From Ramlibacter henchirensis (GTDB taxonomy: Bacteria > Pseudomonadota > Gammaproteobacteria > Burkholderiales > Burkholderiaceae_C): DNA of 64,000 nucleotides. Shown one piece after another: positions 7,918-16,953 of this stretch. Under the pieces are notes generated by a model. It worked only from the letters and a program-made list of their open reading frames with translations. It made no database searches and was not told where the DNA came from. The stretch covers positions 806,001 to 870,000 of the forward strand of contig NZ_SMLM01000001.1 of assembly GCF_004682015.1 (NCBI RefSeq). The letters run 5' to 3'. Made by a program: the position numbers and the translations under genes. How positions within the stretch are numbered: position 1 is the stretch's first letter; each line of letters opens with the position of its first letter.

Positions 7918-9215
7918 CAGGCGGCCTTTTCCGCTGCCTTCAGCGCGCGCTTGAGGTCGTCGATCAGGTCGGCGGGGTCTTCCAGCCCGATCGACAGACG
8001 GATCGTGCCCTGCGTAATGCCCGCACCGGTCAGCGCTTCGTCCGTCATGCGGAAGTGCGTCGTGCTGGCCGGATGGATCACCAGCGAGCGGCAATCGCCG
8101 ACGTTGGCCAGGTGGCTGAACACCTTCAGCGTCTCGATGAACTTGCGGCCCTGCGCGCGGTTGCCGCGCATGTCGAAGCTGAAGACAGCCCCTGCGCCGC
8201 GCGGCAGCAGCTTCTTCGCCAGCGCATGGCTGGGATGCGTCTCCAGCAGCGGATGGCCCACGCGCTCGACGAAAGGGTGCGCCGCGAGGAACTCCACCAC
8301 TTTCTCCGTGTTGCGCATGTGGCGCTCCATGCGCAGCGGCAGCGTCTCGATGCCCTGCAGGATCAGCCACGCCGTGTGCGGGCTCATGCTGGCGCCGAAA
8401 TCGCGCAGCCCTTCCCGGCGCGCGCGCAGCAGGAAGGCCCCGACGGTGGATTCCTCGCTGAACACCATGCCATGGAAGCCCTCGTACGGCGCGGTCAGCT
8501 CGGCGAACTTGCCCGAGCGCTCCCAGTCGAAGCTGCCGCCGTCGACCACGAGGCCGCCGATCACGGTGCCGTGGCCCGAGAGGAACTTGGTAGCGGAGTG
8601 GTAGATCAGGTCGGCGCCGAGCGTGAACGGCTGCATGAGCCAGGGCGTCGTGAAGGTGGAGTCGACCAGCAGCGGCACGCCGGCGTCGTGCGCGATCGCG
8701 GCTACCGTCGGGATATCCAGCACGTCGAGACCGGGGTTGCCGACCGTCTCACCGAAGAGCATCCGGGTGTTGGGCCGGATCGCCGCGCGCCAGCCGTCGA
8801 TGTCGCCCGGCCGCACGAAGGTGGTCTCGATGCCGAAGCGGCGCAGCGTGTAATGCAGCAGGTTCTGCGACCCGCCGTACAGCGCCGTGCTGGCGACGAT
8901 GTGCGAGCCCGAGCCCATCAGTGTGGCGATGCACAGGTGCAGGGCCGCCTGGCCGCTGGCGGTGGCGATCGCCCCGATGCCGCCTTCGAGGGCCGAGATG
9001 CGCTGTTCCAGCACCGCATTGGTCGGGTTGCTGATCCGGGAGTAGACGTGGCCGGAGCGCTCGAGGTTGAACAGGGCCGCCGCGTGGTCGCTGGATTCGA
9101 AGACGAACGAGGTGGTCAGGTGGATGGGCACGGCGCGGGCGCCGGTCGCGGGGTCGGGCGCTGCGCCGGCATGCAGCGCCAGCGTGTCGAAGCCGGGGTC
9201 GGAATAGCCGGGCAT
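7917..9215 (-). CDS. metY: O-acetylhomoserine sulfhydrylase (Cys/Met metabolism PLP enzyme)
   Basis: The 432-residue enzyme belongs to the fold-type I PLP family of homocysteine/cystathionine enzymes. It contains the phosphate-binding ATASGQAAL segment, YSRISNPT near residue 58 and the Schiff-base lysine at residue 210 in HSATKFLSGHG. The length favours the MetY/OAH sulfhydrylase branch (about 430) over MetZ or MetB (about 390), so it probably makes homocysteine from O-acetylhomoserine and sulfide; O-succinylhomoserine cannot be excluded. The ATG at 9215 has GAGGAG five bases upstream; an ATG 60 bases further up lacks this. It is the first gene of a leftward run of six. Confidence 0.88.
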   Translation of the reverse strand: MPGYSDPGFDTLALHAGAAPDPATGARAVPIHLTTSFVFESSDHAAALFNLERSGHVYSRISNPTNAVLEQRISALEGGIGAIATASGQAALHLCIATLMGSGSHIVASTALYGGSQNLLHYTLRRFGIETTFVRPGDIDGWRAAIRPNTRMLFGETVGNPGLDVLDIPTVAAIAHDAGVPLLVDSTFTTPWLMQPFTLGADLIYHSATKFLSGHGTVIGGLVVDGGSFDWERSGKFAELTAPYEGFHGMVFSEESTVGAFLLRARREGLRDFGASMSPHTAWLILQGIETLPLRMERHMRNTEKVVEFLAAHPFVERVGHPLLETHPSHALAKKLLPRGAGAVFSFDMRGNRAQGRKFIETLKVFSHLANVGDCRSLVIHPASTTHFRMTDEALTGAGITQGTIRLSIGLEDPADLIDDLKRALKAAEKAA

Positions 9216-9316
9216 GGGGTCTCCTCGCGTCCCTTGTCTCGTTGTCCGTTGCCCGGGATTGTGGGCTATATTCATCCGGACCTACCACCCGGAGACGGGG
9301 CAGAGGAGACAGCCAT

Positions 9317-9781
9317 ATGAAAGTCAGCGACATCCTGCGCGTCAAGGGCAACACGCTCTACACCGTCTCCCCGGACGAGCCGTTGTCCAAGGCGATCGAG
9401 GTGATGGCCGAGAAGGACATCGGTTCGCTGGTCGTGATGGACCATGGCGAGCTGGTGGGCATGCTCACCTTCCGCGAAATGATCCAGTGCATCGTCGCGA
9501 ACGGCGGCGCCGTGGGCAGCAGCGCCGTGCGCACGGCGATGGACGACCACCCGCTCACCTGCACCTCCGAGACCGAGCTGGACGAAGTGCGCCGCATGAT
9601 GCTGGACCGGCACGCGCGCTACATGCCGGTGATGGACAAGCGCATGCTGATGGGCGTCATCAGCCTCTACGACGTCGCCAAGGCCGTGGTGGACAGCCAG
9701 AATTTCGAGAACCGCATGCTCAAGGCCTACATCCGGGACTGGCCGAGCAGCGAAGACAGCCAGCCCACGGCGCAGCTGTAG
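9317..9781 (+). CDS. Protein with two CBS domains
   Basis: The 154-residue product is essentially a CBS pair (Bateman module). Repeat 1 covers about residues 8-60 (VSPDEPLSKAIEVMAEKDIGSLVV then GELVGMLTFREM) and repeat 2 about residues 78-130 (CTSETELDEVRRMMLDRHARYMPV then LMGVISLYDVAK). Such stand-alone modules bind adenine nucleotides and act as energy sensors, often for unlinked partners. An AGAGGAG at 9302-9308 supports the ATG at 9317. A longer frame starting at 9242 would read through the likely promoter region. Confidence 0.92.
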   Translation: MKVSDILRVKGNTLYTVSPDEPLSKAIEVMAEKDIGSLVVMDHGELVGMLTFREMIQCIVANGGAVGSSAVRTAMDDHPLTCTSETELDEVRRMMLDRHARYMPVMDKRMLMGVISLYDVAKAVVDSQNFENRMLKAYIRDWPSSEDSQPTAQL

Positions 9782-9788
9782 TTCAGCG

Positions 9789-9822
9789 CCCGGCCCTTCG
9801 ACAGGGCTCAGCGCGCACGCGC
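9789..9822. repeat. Partial dispersed intergenic repeat
   Basis: The sequence CCCTTCGACAGGGCTCAG and its flanks resemble a common proteobacterial intergenic repeat of the form CCTTCGACAGGCTCAGG. Only one degenerate copy is present here, between the CBS gene and aroC, so the assignment rests on recollection of that repeat and not on a second copy in the window. Confidence 0.35.
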
Positions 9823-9829
9823 AGGCGGT

Positions 9830-9835
9830 GATAAT
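9830..9835 (+). promoter_or_regulatory. Candidate -10 element for leaderless aroC
   Basis: TGATAAT (GATAAT at 9830-9835) ends eight bases before the aroC ATG, and no Shine-Dalgarno lies between. Transcription would be expected to begin at or next to the ATG, giving a leaderless mRNA. No clear -35 is visible. Confidence 0.45.
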
Positions 9836-9843
9836 CCCCGCCC

Positions 9844-10941
9844 ATGAGCGGCAACACCTTCGGCAGCCTCTTCGCGGTCACCAATTTCGGTGAATCGCAC
9901 GGGCCCGCGATCGGCTGCGTGATCGACGGCTGCCCGCCGGGGATGGAACTGTCGGAGACGGATATCCAGCCCGACCTGGACCGCCGCCGGCCCGGCACCA
10001 GCCGCCACGTCACCCAGCGCAAGGAAGAGGACAAGGTCGAGATCCTCTCCGGCGTCTACGAGGGCAAGACCACCGGGACGCCGATCTGCCTGCTCATCCG
10101 CAACACCGACCAGCGCAGCAAGGACTACGGCGACATCGCCGCAACCTTCCGGCCGGGCCACGCCGACTACACCTACCTGCAGAAGTACGGCCTGCGCGAT
10201 CCGCGCGGCGGCGGACGCTCATCCGCGCGACTGACGGCGCCCATGGTCGCGGCCGGGGCCGTCGCCAGGAAATGGCTGGGGCGCCAGCACGGCATCGTGT
10301 TCCGCGGCTGCATGCAGCAGCTCGGCGAGATCGAGATCGGCTTCGAGTCCTGGGACCACGTGCCCCGCAACCCGTTCTTCGCGCCGATCGCCGACGTGTC
10401 GCGCCTGGAGGACTACATGGACGCCCTGCGCAAGTCGGGCGACTCCTGCGGCGCGCGCATCCGCGTCACCGCCTCCAACATGCCCACCGGCCTGGGCGAG
10501 CCGCTGTTCGACAAGCTCGACGCCGACATCGCCTGGGCGATGATGGGCATCAACGCGGTCAAGGGCGTGGAGATCGGCGCCGGCTTCGCCAGCGTCACCC
10601 AGCGCGGCACCACCCACGGCGACTCACTCACGCCGCAGGGCTTCGCCACCAACAACGCGGGCGGCGTGCTGGGCGGCATCAGCACCGGCCAGGACCTGGA
10701 AGTGTTCATCGCGGTCAAGCCCACCAGTTCCATCATCAGCCCGCGCGAAACCATCGACGTGAACGGCCAGCCGACCCAGGTGATCACCAAGGGCCGCCAC
10801 GATCCCTGCGTGGGGATCCGCGCGACGCCGATCGCCGAGGCCATGCTCGCGCTGGTGGTCATGGACCACGTCCTGCGCCACCGCGCGCAGAACGCCGAAG
10901 TGCAATCGCCGCTGCCGGCCATCGCGGCTTCATTCCTCTGA
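9844..10941 (+). CDS. aroC: Chorismate synthase
   Basis: The 365-residue protein is full length for AroC, which converts 5-enolpyruvylshikimate-3-phosphate to chorismate with reduced FMN, the last common step of aromatic amino-acid synthesis. It begins with the conserved [22 protein letters not shown], contains [28 protein letters not shown] segments in the first 65 residues (described here in parts), [18 protein letters not shown] near residue 100 and RGGGRSSAR near residue 123, and ends with [17 protein letters not shown]. The MFS gene follows immediately. Confidence 0.98.
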   Translation: MSGNTFGSLFAVTNFGESHGPAIGCVIDGCPPGMELSETDIQPDLDRRRPGTSRHVTQRKEEDKVEILSGVYEGKTTGTPICLLIRNTDQRSKDYGDIAATFRPGHADYTYLQKYGLRDPRGGGRSSARLTAPMVAAGAVARKWLGRQHGIVFRGCMQQLGEIEIGFESWDHVPRNPFFAPIADVSRLEDYMDALRKSGDSCGARIRVTASNMPTGLGEPLFDKLDADIAWAMMGINAVKGVEIGAGFASVTQRGTTHGDSLTPQGFATNNAGGVLGGISTGQDLEVFIAVKPTSSIISPRETIDVNGQPTQVITKGRHDPCVGIRATPIAEAMLALVVMDHVLRHRAQNAEVQSPLPAIAASFL

Positions 10942-10982
10942 GCGCCGCGGCTTCACACGAGGCGCCGGGCCGGCGCCAGCTG

Positions 10983-12161
10983 GTGCCGTTCGCGGCGCTG
11001 TCGGCGACCTATTTCGCCCACATCGGCTTCTTCAATCCCTACCTGCCGCTCTGGCTCAAGGAACTCGGGCTGCCGCTCGTGGTGATCAGCCTGCTGACGT
11101 CGGTGCAGTCGTTCACGCGCGTGTTCGCGCCGTATGCGTGGGGCGCGCTGTCGGACCACACCGGCGAGCGCGTGCGGCTGCTGCGCTTTTCCGCGGCGGT
11201 GGCACTTGCTTCGTCGGCCGGCCTGTGGGTCGACGGTGGCGCGTGGTGGATCGGCCTGGTGCTGCTGGTGCTGTTCACGCACACCAGCTCCATGATGTCG
11301 CTCACCGAAGCGGCGATGGCCCACCTGGTCGCCGGTGACTGGGGGCGCTACGGCCGCGTGCGGCTGTGGGGTTCGGTCGGCTTCATGGTCACGGTGTTCT
11401 CGGCCGGCGCGTGGTTCGAGCGCTTCGGCATGGGCCATTTCCCGGGCTGGGCCGCCGTCACCCTGGCGGGCGTGCTGGCCTGCACCCTGTGGCTGCCCGA
11501 CGTGCGCGAGAAGTCGGTGCATGCGCATCCGCGCGGCGAACCGGTCGCGCCGGTGCTGCGCAAGCCGGTCGTGCGCTGGTTCTTCGCCTCGCTGCTGTTC
11601 CACGTGATGGCGCATTTCGCCATCTACGGCTTCCTGTCGCTCTACCTCGACGCGCGCGGCTACGGCAAGGGGATGATCGGCGCGCTGTGGGCGGTTTCCG
11701 TGCTGGTGGAGATCCTCTGGTTCTTCTCCCAGGGCCGGCTGCTTCGGGGACTGCCGATGACGCGCTGGCTGTGGGTCTGCGGCGCGGCCGCGGTGGTGCG
11801 CATGGCGCTGACCGGCGCCGCCGCCGACTGGCTGCTGGCGCTCTTCATCGCGCAGGTCCTGCATGCGCTCACCTTCGCCACCCACCACACGGCCTGCATC
11901 GCGCTGGTCACGGAGCATTTCCCCGGCCGGCTGCGCGGACGCGGGCAGGCGCTGTTCACCGTCATCGGCTATGGCCTGGGCGGCGTCACCGGCGTCGTGG
12001 CCGGCGGCGCGCTCGCTTCCCGGTTCGGATTCGAGGCGATGTACGGCGCCGCCACCGCCCTTGCCCTGGCCGGCACGCTGTGCGCGTTGCGCACCGACCG
12101 GCTGGCCAGGGCCGACGCTCGCCAGGCCGACACGCTCGGCACCGCCGGCCAGCACGGCTGA
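10983..12161 (+). CDS. Major facilitator superfamily transporter (MFS_1_like/HcaT type)
   Basis: The product is about 392 residues with roughly twelve hydrophobic helices. The opening FAALSATYFAHIGFFNPYLPLWLKELG and the loop GALSDHTGERVRLL after helix 2 match the HcaT/LacY-like MFS_1_like group, whose members carry aromatic acids, sugars or nucleosides; the substrate here is not predictable. No ATG precedes the conserved start. GTG at 10983 is used; a CTG at 10938 overlapping the aroC stop (CTGA) would add 15 residues and also retain the expected charged lead-in, so the true start is unsettled. Confidence 0.85.
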   Translation: MPFAALSATYFAHIGFFNPYLPLWLKELGLPLVVISLLTSVQSFTRVFAPYAWGALSDHTGERVRLLRFSAAVALASSAGLWVDGGAWWIGLVLLVLFTHTSSMMSLTEAAMAHLVAGDWGRYGRVRLWGSVGFMVTVFSAGAWFERFGMGHFPGWAAVTLAGVLACTLWLPDVREKSVHAHPRGEPVAPVLRKPVVRWFFASLLFHVMAHFAIYGFLSLYLDARGYGKGMIGALWAVSVLVEILWFFSQGRLLRGLPMTRWLWVCGAAAVVRMALTGAAADWLLALFIAQVLHALTFATHHTACIALVTEHFPGRLRGRGQALFTVIGYGLGGVTGVVAGGALASRFGFEAMYGAATALALAGTLCALRTDRLARADARQADTLGTAGQHG

Positions 12162-12305
12162 GCGCGCAAGAGCGGCTCATCCGCATGCGACGGCGCGTCT
12201 GCGACGATGTGCGCGGGATTGGCATCGGCTTCCAAGGGTCCCGGGTTGCATCGGACCCCACGGCCGAGCAATTCCCGTTACCCTTTCAAGACCCTTGCTG
12301 CCGCC

Positions 12306-14426
12306 ATGTCCGCCCGATCCACGCCGACCCACCCCGCGCCGCGCGCCGGCGGGGATGAGGCGAGCGCCGGTGCTGAAGGCGACCTGGCGCGCCTGGCGGA
12401 GACGCTGCGTCAAAGCGAGGAGCGGCTGCAGCTCGCACTCGACGCGGGCGGCATGGGCGTCTGGCAGATCGACCTGCCCACCGGCCACGCCACCTGGTGG
12501 CCCGGCATGGACCGGCTGCACGGCATGCCCGAAGGTTCGGAGCCGCCGCACGGCACCGCGTACCTGGAGCTGATCGACCCGCGCGACCGCGAGCGCTTCA
12601 GCGAAACCTTCCGCGAAGCGGTGGAGCGCACCGGCTGGCACCGCGTGGAGTACCGCGTCGTGCGGCCCGACGGAAGCATCCGCTGGCTCGAGTCGCGCGG
12701 GCGCGTGCGCCGCGACGCCTCCGGCCAGGCCACGTCGATCGCGGGCGTCTCGCTTGACGTCACCCGCCGCAAGCACACCGAGCAGGACCTGAAGTTCCTG
12801 GCCGAAGCCAGCGCGGAGCTGGCCGGCGTCAACGACTCCCAGAGCACGCTGGACCGCATCGCCCAGCTGGCCGTGCCGCGTTTCGCCGACTGGTGCGCGA
12901 TCGACCTGCTGCAGGACGGCAACCTGCAGCGCGTCGCCGGCGCGCACGTCGATTCCGAGAAGGTGAAGCTCCTGCACGAGCTGCACCACCGCTACCCGCC
13001 GGAGCCGGACAGCCCGCAGGGCACGTGGGCGGTGGCGCGCAGCGGCCAGGGCGTGCTGGTGCCGGAGATCACCGAGGAGGTGCTTCAGGACGGCGTGAAG
13101 GATCCGGAGCTGCTCGCCATCCTGCGCACCTTGGGCCTGTACTCGTACATCGGGGCGCCGCTCAACGCGCGCGGCCGCACCATGGGCGTGATCACCTTCA
13201 TCACCACGGAATCGCGGCGCCGCTACGGCCCGGAGGACCTGGCGCTGGCCGAGGACCTGGCCCGGCGCGCGGCCGTGGCGATCGACCACGCACAGCTGCT
13301 GGAGGCGCTGCGCGAGTCCGACAAGGCCAAGGACGTCTTCCTCGCCACGCTGGCGCACGAACTGCGCAACCCGCTGGCGCCGATCTGGAACGGCCTCTCG
13401 ATCATCAAGATGGCCGCGGGCGACCCGCAGCGCATCGAGCAGGTGGGCGGCATCATCGAGCGCCAGGTGGGCCAGCTCTCGCGTCTCGTCGACGACCTGC
13501 TGGACGTCTCGCGCATCAGCACCGGCAAGATCGAGCTGAAGAAGGAGCCGACCAACCTGGTCCACGTGATCGGGTCGGCGGTGGAGATCAGCCGGCCGCA
13601 CATCGAGGCGGCGCACCACAAGCTCTCGATCGCCTTCCCCGACGAATCGACCGACCTGGTCGCCGACGCGGCGCGGCTGGCGCAGGTCTTCTCCAACCTG
13701 CTGAACAACGCGGCCAAGTACACGCGCCGGGGCGGCCGCATCGACGTGCTGGTGGAGACGCTGGAATCCGAGCTGGTGGTGCGCGTGCGGGACAACGGCA
13801 CCGGCATCGCGCCCGAGATGCTGGGCAAGGTGTTCGGCCTGTTCACCCAGGTGCCGCATCCCGGCGAGGGCCGGCAGGGCGGGCTGGGCATCGGCCTGTC
13901 GCTGGTGGAAGGCCTGGTGCGGCTGCATGGCGGCAGCGTGGAGGCGCACAGCGCGGGCCTGGACCAGGGCAGCGAGTTCGTGGTGCGGCTGCCGCGGCAA
14001 CGGCGCGAGGCGCTCGCGGCCGGCAACGGCCCGCCGCGCGCCGCGACGGAAGCCGCCACGCCCGCGCCGCACACCCGCCGGCTGCTGGTGGTGGACGACA
14101 ACGAGGACGCCGCCTCCACGGTCGCCGAGCTGCTGCGGATGTCCGGCAACGAAGTCGTGGTGGTCCACGATGGCCGCTCGGCCGTGGCGCAGGCCGCCGA
14201 GTTCCGGCCGGACGTGGTGCTGCTGGACATCGGCCTGCCGGACATCAGCGGCTACGAGGTGGCGCGCCGCATCCGCAAGCTCGAGGGAGTGCGCCAGCCG
14301 ATCCTGATCGCGCTCACCGGCTGGGGCCAGCAGCAGGACAAGGAGGCGGCGCGCACCGCCGGCTTCGACCACCACTGGACCAAGCCCGTCGATCCGGCGC
14401 GCCTGCAGGAACTTTCCACGCGCTGA
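12306..14426 (+). CDS. Hybrid sensor histidine kinase (PAS-GAF-HisKA-HATPase-REC)
   Basis: The 706-residue cytoplasmic kinase has no membrane segment. Domains in order: PAS/PAC (about residues 35-155, with GVSLDVTRRKHTEQDL at its end), GAF (about 165-330), HisKA with phospho-His 351 in LAHELRNPLAP, HATPase_c with NNAAKYT, DNGTGI and GGLGIGLSLV, and a C-terminal receiver with the phospho-Asp at residue 641 in VLLDIGLPD. The signal may be redox, light or a small ligand bound by PAS or GAF; no cofactor-binding motif decides it. No DNA-binding partner is adjacent, though two orphan receivers lie 1.6 kb downstream. Confidence 0.95.
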   Translation: MSARSTPTHPAPRAGGDEASAGAEGDLARLAETLRQSEERLQLALDAGGMGVWQIDLPTGHATWWPGMDRLHGMPEGSEPPHGTAYLELIDPRDRERFSETFREAVERTGWHRVEYRVVRPDGSIRWLESRGRVRRDASGQATSIAGVSLDVTRRKHTEQDLKFLAEASAELAGVNDSQSTLDRIAQLAVPRFADWCAIDLLQDGNLQRVAGAHVDSEKVKLLHELHHRYPPEPDSPQGTWAVARSGQGVLVPEITEEVLQDGVKDPELLAILRTLGLYSYIGAPLNARGRTMGVITFITTESRRRYGPEDLALAEDLARRAAVAIDHAQLLEALRESDKAKDVFLATLAHELRNPLAPIWNGLSIIKMAAGDPQRIEQVGGIIERQVGQLSRLVDDLLDVSRISTGKIELKKEPTNLVHVIGSAVEISRPHIEAAHHKLSIAFPDESTDLVADAARLAQVFSNLLNNAAKYTRRGGRIDVLVETLESELVVRVRDNGTGIAPEMLGKVFGLFTQVPHPGEGRQGGLGIGLSLVEGLVRLHGGSVEAHSAGLDQGSEFVVRLPRQRREALAAGNGPPRAATEAATPAPHTRRLLVVDDNEDAASTVAELLRMSGNEVVVVHDGRSAVAQAAEFRPDVVLLDIGLPDISGYEVARRIRKLEGVRQPILIALTGWGQQQDKEAARTAGFDHHWTKPVDPARLQELSTR

Positions 14427-14442
14427 GGCGGTCGGCCAGGGC

Positions 14443-14907
14443 ATGTTCCAGTCCTTGCGTGATGTCTTCGCCGCCCTGCGGGGTGATCCGGCCGCGGTTG
14501 ACGCGTCGGCCAGCCCCGCGGCCCTGCGCCTCGCCTGCGCCGTGCTGCTCGTCGAGGTCATGCGGGCTGACCCGGAGATCACCGCGGCCGAGCGCCAGGT
14601 GGTGCTGGACGCGCTGCGCAGGCGCTTCCCGCTCGGCGAGGAGGAACTGCACGAGCTGGTCGCCCTGGCCGACCAGGCCTCGCGCAGCGCGTCCGATTTC
14701 CACCAGTTCACCTCGCAGCTGAACGCGGAGCTGGACCAGCCCGCCAAGGCGGCGGTGGTCGAGACCATGTGGCAGGTGGCCTATGCCGACGGCGCGATCG
14801 ACGCGCACGAGAACCACGTGATCTCTCGCATCGCCGGGCTGCTGCACGTGACGCACGGCGAGTACATCGCGGCCAAGCTGCGGGCCAAGCAGGCCGCCGG
14901 TTTGTAG
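14443..14907 (+). CDS. TerB-family tellurite-resistance-like protein
   Basis: The 154-residue protein is all-helical with the TerB repeat pattern: ALRLACAVLLVEVMRADPEITAAE (acidic metal-binding-like loop) and MWQVAYADGAIDAHENHVI near residue 115. Both loops carry acidic residues consistent with divalent-metal binding in TerB domains. No other ter genes are present, so a tellurite phenotype should not be assumed; isolated TerB-like proteins are common in proteobacteria. It starts 16 bases after the kinase stop and may be cotranscribed with it. Confidence 0.85.
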   Translation: MFQSLRDVFAALRGDPAAVDASASPAALRLACAVLLVEVMRADPEITAAERQVVLDALRRRFPLGEEELHELVALADQASRSASDFHQFTSQLNAELDQPAKAAVVETMWQVAYADGAIDAHENHVISRIAGLLHVTHGEYIAAKLRAKQAAGL

Positions 14908-14996
14908 GCCTGCTCCCACGCGGGCGGACCGCGAACTTCTACAGAGGCCATGCCGTTGCGCTGGCCATAGTGGCGGTTTGCACAGGAGGCTCCTCC

Positions 14997-16022
14997 ATGG
15001 ACGAAAAACCCGGCGCGAAGGACGCCGCCCGCGGCGCGAACGAAGCCGCCGCCGAGAAGCAGCGCGAGATCCAGCGCGAACAGGATCGCAAGGACGAAGC
15101 CAAGGCCAAGGCGAAGGAAGGCGGGCAGGGCAAGCAGGAACAGCAGCCCAAGTCGCCCCAGACCGGCCGACCGCAGCCGGAGGAATTGCCGGCCCAGCAC
15201 ATGGAAAAGCCGGGGCTGGAAGCCGAGATGAAGCTCAAGCCCCGCTTCGAGGCGCCCGATTACAAGGGCAGCGGCAAGCTCGAGGGCATGGCCGCACTGG
15301 TCACCGGCGGCGATTCGGGCATCGGCCGCGCTGTCGCGGTGCTGTACGCGCGCGAAGGAGCCGACGTCGCGATCGTGTACCTCAGTTCGCACGAGGACGC
15401 CGAGGAGACCAGGCGCTGGGTCGAGAAGGAAGGGCGCCGCTGCCTGCTGATCCCCGGCGACGTGAAGGACTCGGCGTTCTGCAAGCAGGCGGTGGAGAAG
15501 ACGGTGGCGGAGTTCAAGCGGCTTGACATCCTGGTCAACAACGCCGCCTTCCAGGAGCATGCGGACTCGCTGGAGGACATCACCGACGAGCGCCTCGAAG
15601 AAACGATGAAGACCAACATCTTCGGCTACTTCTACATGGCGCGCGCGGCGCTGCCGCACCTGAAACCGGGCTCGTCGATCATCAACAGCGGCTCGGTGGT
15701 GGGCCTGCGCGGCAGCGGGCAGTTGCTCGATTACTCGGCCACCAAGGGCGCGATCCATGCCTTCACCATGTCGCTGGCCTCCAGCGTGCTCGAGAAGGGC
15801 ATCCGCGTGAACTGCGTGGCGCCGGGGCCGGTGTGGACGCCGCTGAACCCGGCCGACCAGACGGCCGAGAAGGTGGCGCAGTTCGGCAAGTCCAGCGACA
15901 TGAAGCGGCCCGCCCAGCCCGAGGAGCTGTCGCCTGCCTACGTGTTCCTGGCCTCGCCCGCCTGCGCGAGCTACATCACCGGGATCGTGCTGCCGGTCAC
16001 GGGCAGCGTGGGCGCGACCTGA
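14997..16022 (+). CDS. SDR oxidoreductase with charged N-terminal extension (YghA-like)
   Basis: The 341-residue product joins a Lys/Glu/Gln-rich disordered segment (residues 1-65) to a classical short-chain dehydrogenase: cofactor loop TGGDSGIGRA near residue 98, NNAA, catalytic Ser in INSGSVVG and YSATK (Tyr/Lys). The extension plus PEELPAQHMEKPG-like lead-in is typical of the YghA/general-stress-protein 39 group, which acts on aldehydes or polyols with NAD(P). The start at 14997 has AGGAGG seven bases upstream. Context with TerB, receivers and Hsp20 suggests stress use. Confidence 0.9.
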   Translation: MDEKPGAKDAARGANEAAAEKQREIQREQDRKDEAKAKAKEGGQGKQEQQPKSPQTGRPQPEELPAQHMEKPGLEAEMKLKPRFEAPDYKGSGKLEGMAALVTGGDSGIGRAVAVLYAREGADVAIVYLSSHEDAEETRRWVEKEGRRCLLIPGDVKDSAFCKQAVEKTVAEFKRLDILVNNAAFQEHADSLEDITDERLEETMKTNIFGYFYMARAALPHLKPGSSIINSGSVVGLRGSGQLLDYSATKGAIHAFTMSLASSVLEKGIRVNCVAPGPVWTPLNPADQTAEKVAQFGKSSDMKRPAQPEELSPAYVFLASPACASYITGIVLPVTGSVGAT

Positions 16023-16028
16023 AGCCGT

Positions 16029-16472
16029 TCACGCCGGCGGCTCGGCGCGTTCGTTGACCGTCACCCAGAAGTCGTACGCCTTGCGCATGCGGCGGCGCAA
16101 TTCGTCGTAGTCGGTGGCCTTGCCGACGTAGCCGTTGGCGCCGGCGGCGTAGCAGGCGGCGATGTCGCCCTTCTCGGTGGAGGACGAGTGCATCAGCACC
16201 GGCAGCGCCGCGGTGCGCGCGTCGGCGCGGATGGCGCGCAGCACCTCCAGGCCGTGCATGCGCACCAGCTTCATGTCCAGCACCACCATGCGCGGCTGGT
16301 GCGCGGTGTCGCGGCCCGCGTGGCGCCCGCGCGCGAAGAGGAAATCCAACGCTTCCAGGCCGTCGGCGGCCGTGGCGATCTGCTCCTGGTGGCAGCACTC
16401 GGCCAGCGCCATGACGGTGAGTTCGAGGTGGTCCGGGTTGTCGTCGACCACCAGCACGGCGGGCCCCTTCAC
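16029..16472 (-). CDS. Orphan response regulator, receiver only (Rcp1-like)
   Basis: A single receiver domain of 147 residues with no output domain. It shows the acidic pair VVDDN near the start, the phospho-acceptor Asp in RMVVLDMKLV, the switch Ser/Thr in MHSSST and Lys in GYVGKATDY. The wide spacing between beta-2 and beta-3 (LFARGRHAGRDT) matches the Rcp1-type regulators paired with phytochromes and hybrid kinases. The GTG start at 16472 overlaps the upstream receiver's stop by four bases (GTGA). Convergent with the SDR, six bases apart. Confidence 0.9.
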   Translation of the reverse strand: MKGPAVLVVDDNPDHLELTVMALAECCHQEQIATAADGLEALDFLFARGRHAGRDTAHQPRMVVLDMKLVRMHGLEVLRAIRADARTAALPVLMHSSSTEKGDIAACYAAGANGYVGKATDYDELRRRMRKAYDFWVTVNERAEPPA

Positions 16473-16858
16473 CGCGGGCTCCTGTCGCCCGCGAGCGCGA
16501 TGCACCACTCCAGCAGCGCCTCGGTCTGCATGGACTTGTCGAAAACGCCATCGCTGCCCAGGGCCAGGCACTGCTCCCGCACGTGCTGGTTGGCCGTGGC
16601 GGTGAGCACCAGCACCTTGCGCGCCGGGTCGCGCCCGCTCATGGCCCGCAGCACTTCCAGGCCGCTGCCGCCTTCCTCCAGCAGCAGGTCGACGATGGCC
16701 AGGTCCCACTCATTGGCCGGGTCGGTGAGCCAGGCGATGGCGTCGGCCACCCGGCCGGCGTGTCCCAGGCTGCGGATGCCGGCCAGCTCCGCCAGCGCCT
16801 CGTCCAGGCTGCGGCGGATGGCCGGGTTGTCTTCGACGATGAAGGCGTTCAGGGGCAA
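16469..16858 (-). CDS. Orphan response regulator, receiver only
   Basis: The 129-residue receiver has VEDNPAIRRSL at its start, phospho-Asp in DLAIVDLLLEEG, Thr in VLVLTAT and Lys in GVFDKS. A TTG start at 16858 is chosen because it begins the domain and has AGGAG eight bases upstream; an ATG at 16930 would add a basic, low-quality extension. It is coupled to the following receiver by a GTGA overlap. The pair may take phosphate from the hybrid kinase upstream, which is inference from proximity. Confidence 0.85.
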   Translation of the reverse strand: MPLNAFIVEDNPAIRRSLDEALAELAGIRSLGHAGRVADAIAWLTDPANEWDLAIVDLLLEEGGSGLEVLRAMSGRDPARKVLVLTATANQHVREQCLALGSDGVFDKSMQTEALLEWCIALAGDRSPR

Positions 16859-16953
16859 GCCGCGGGCTCCTGGCGCGCCGCCGGTGCGCGCTTGCCGGGC
16901 ATGATGGCAGGCCCGGACAGGGCTCGCCATCCGGCTTCACCCGGAGCCGCGTG

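Noticed and set aside
14443..14907. Tellurite resistance locus
   Set aside because: Only a TerB-like domain is present; terC, terD and terZ partners are missing.
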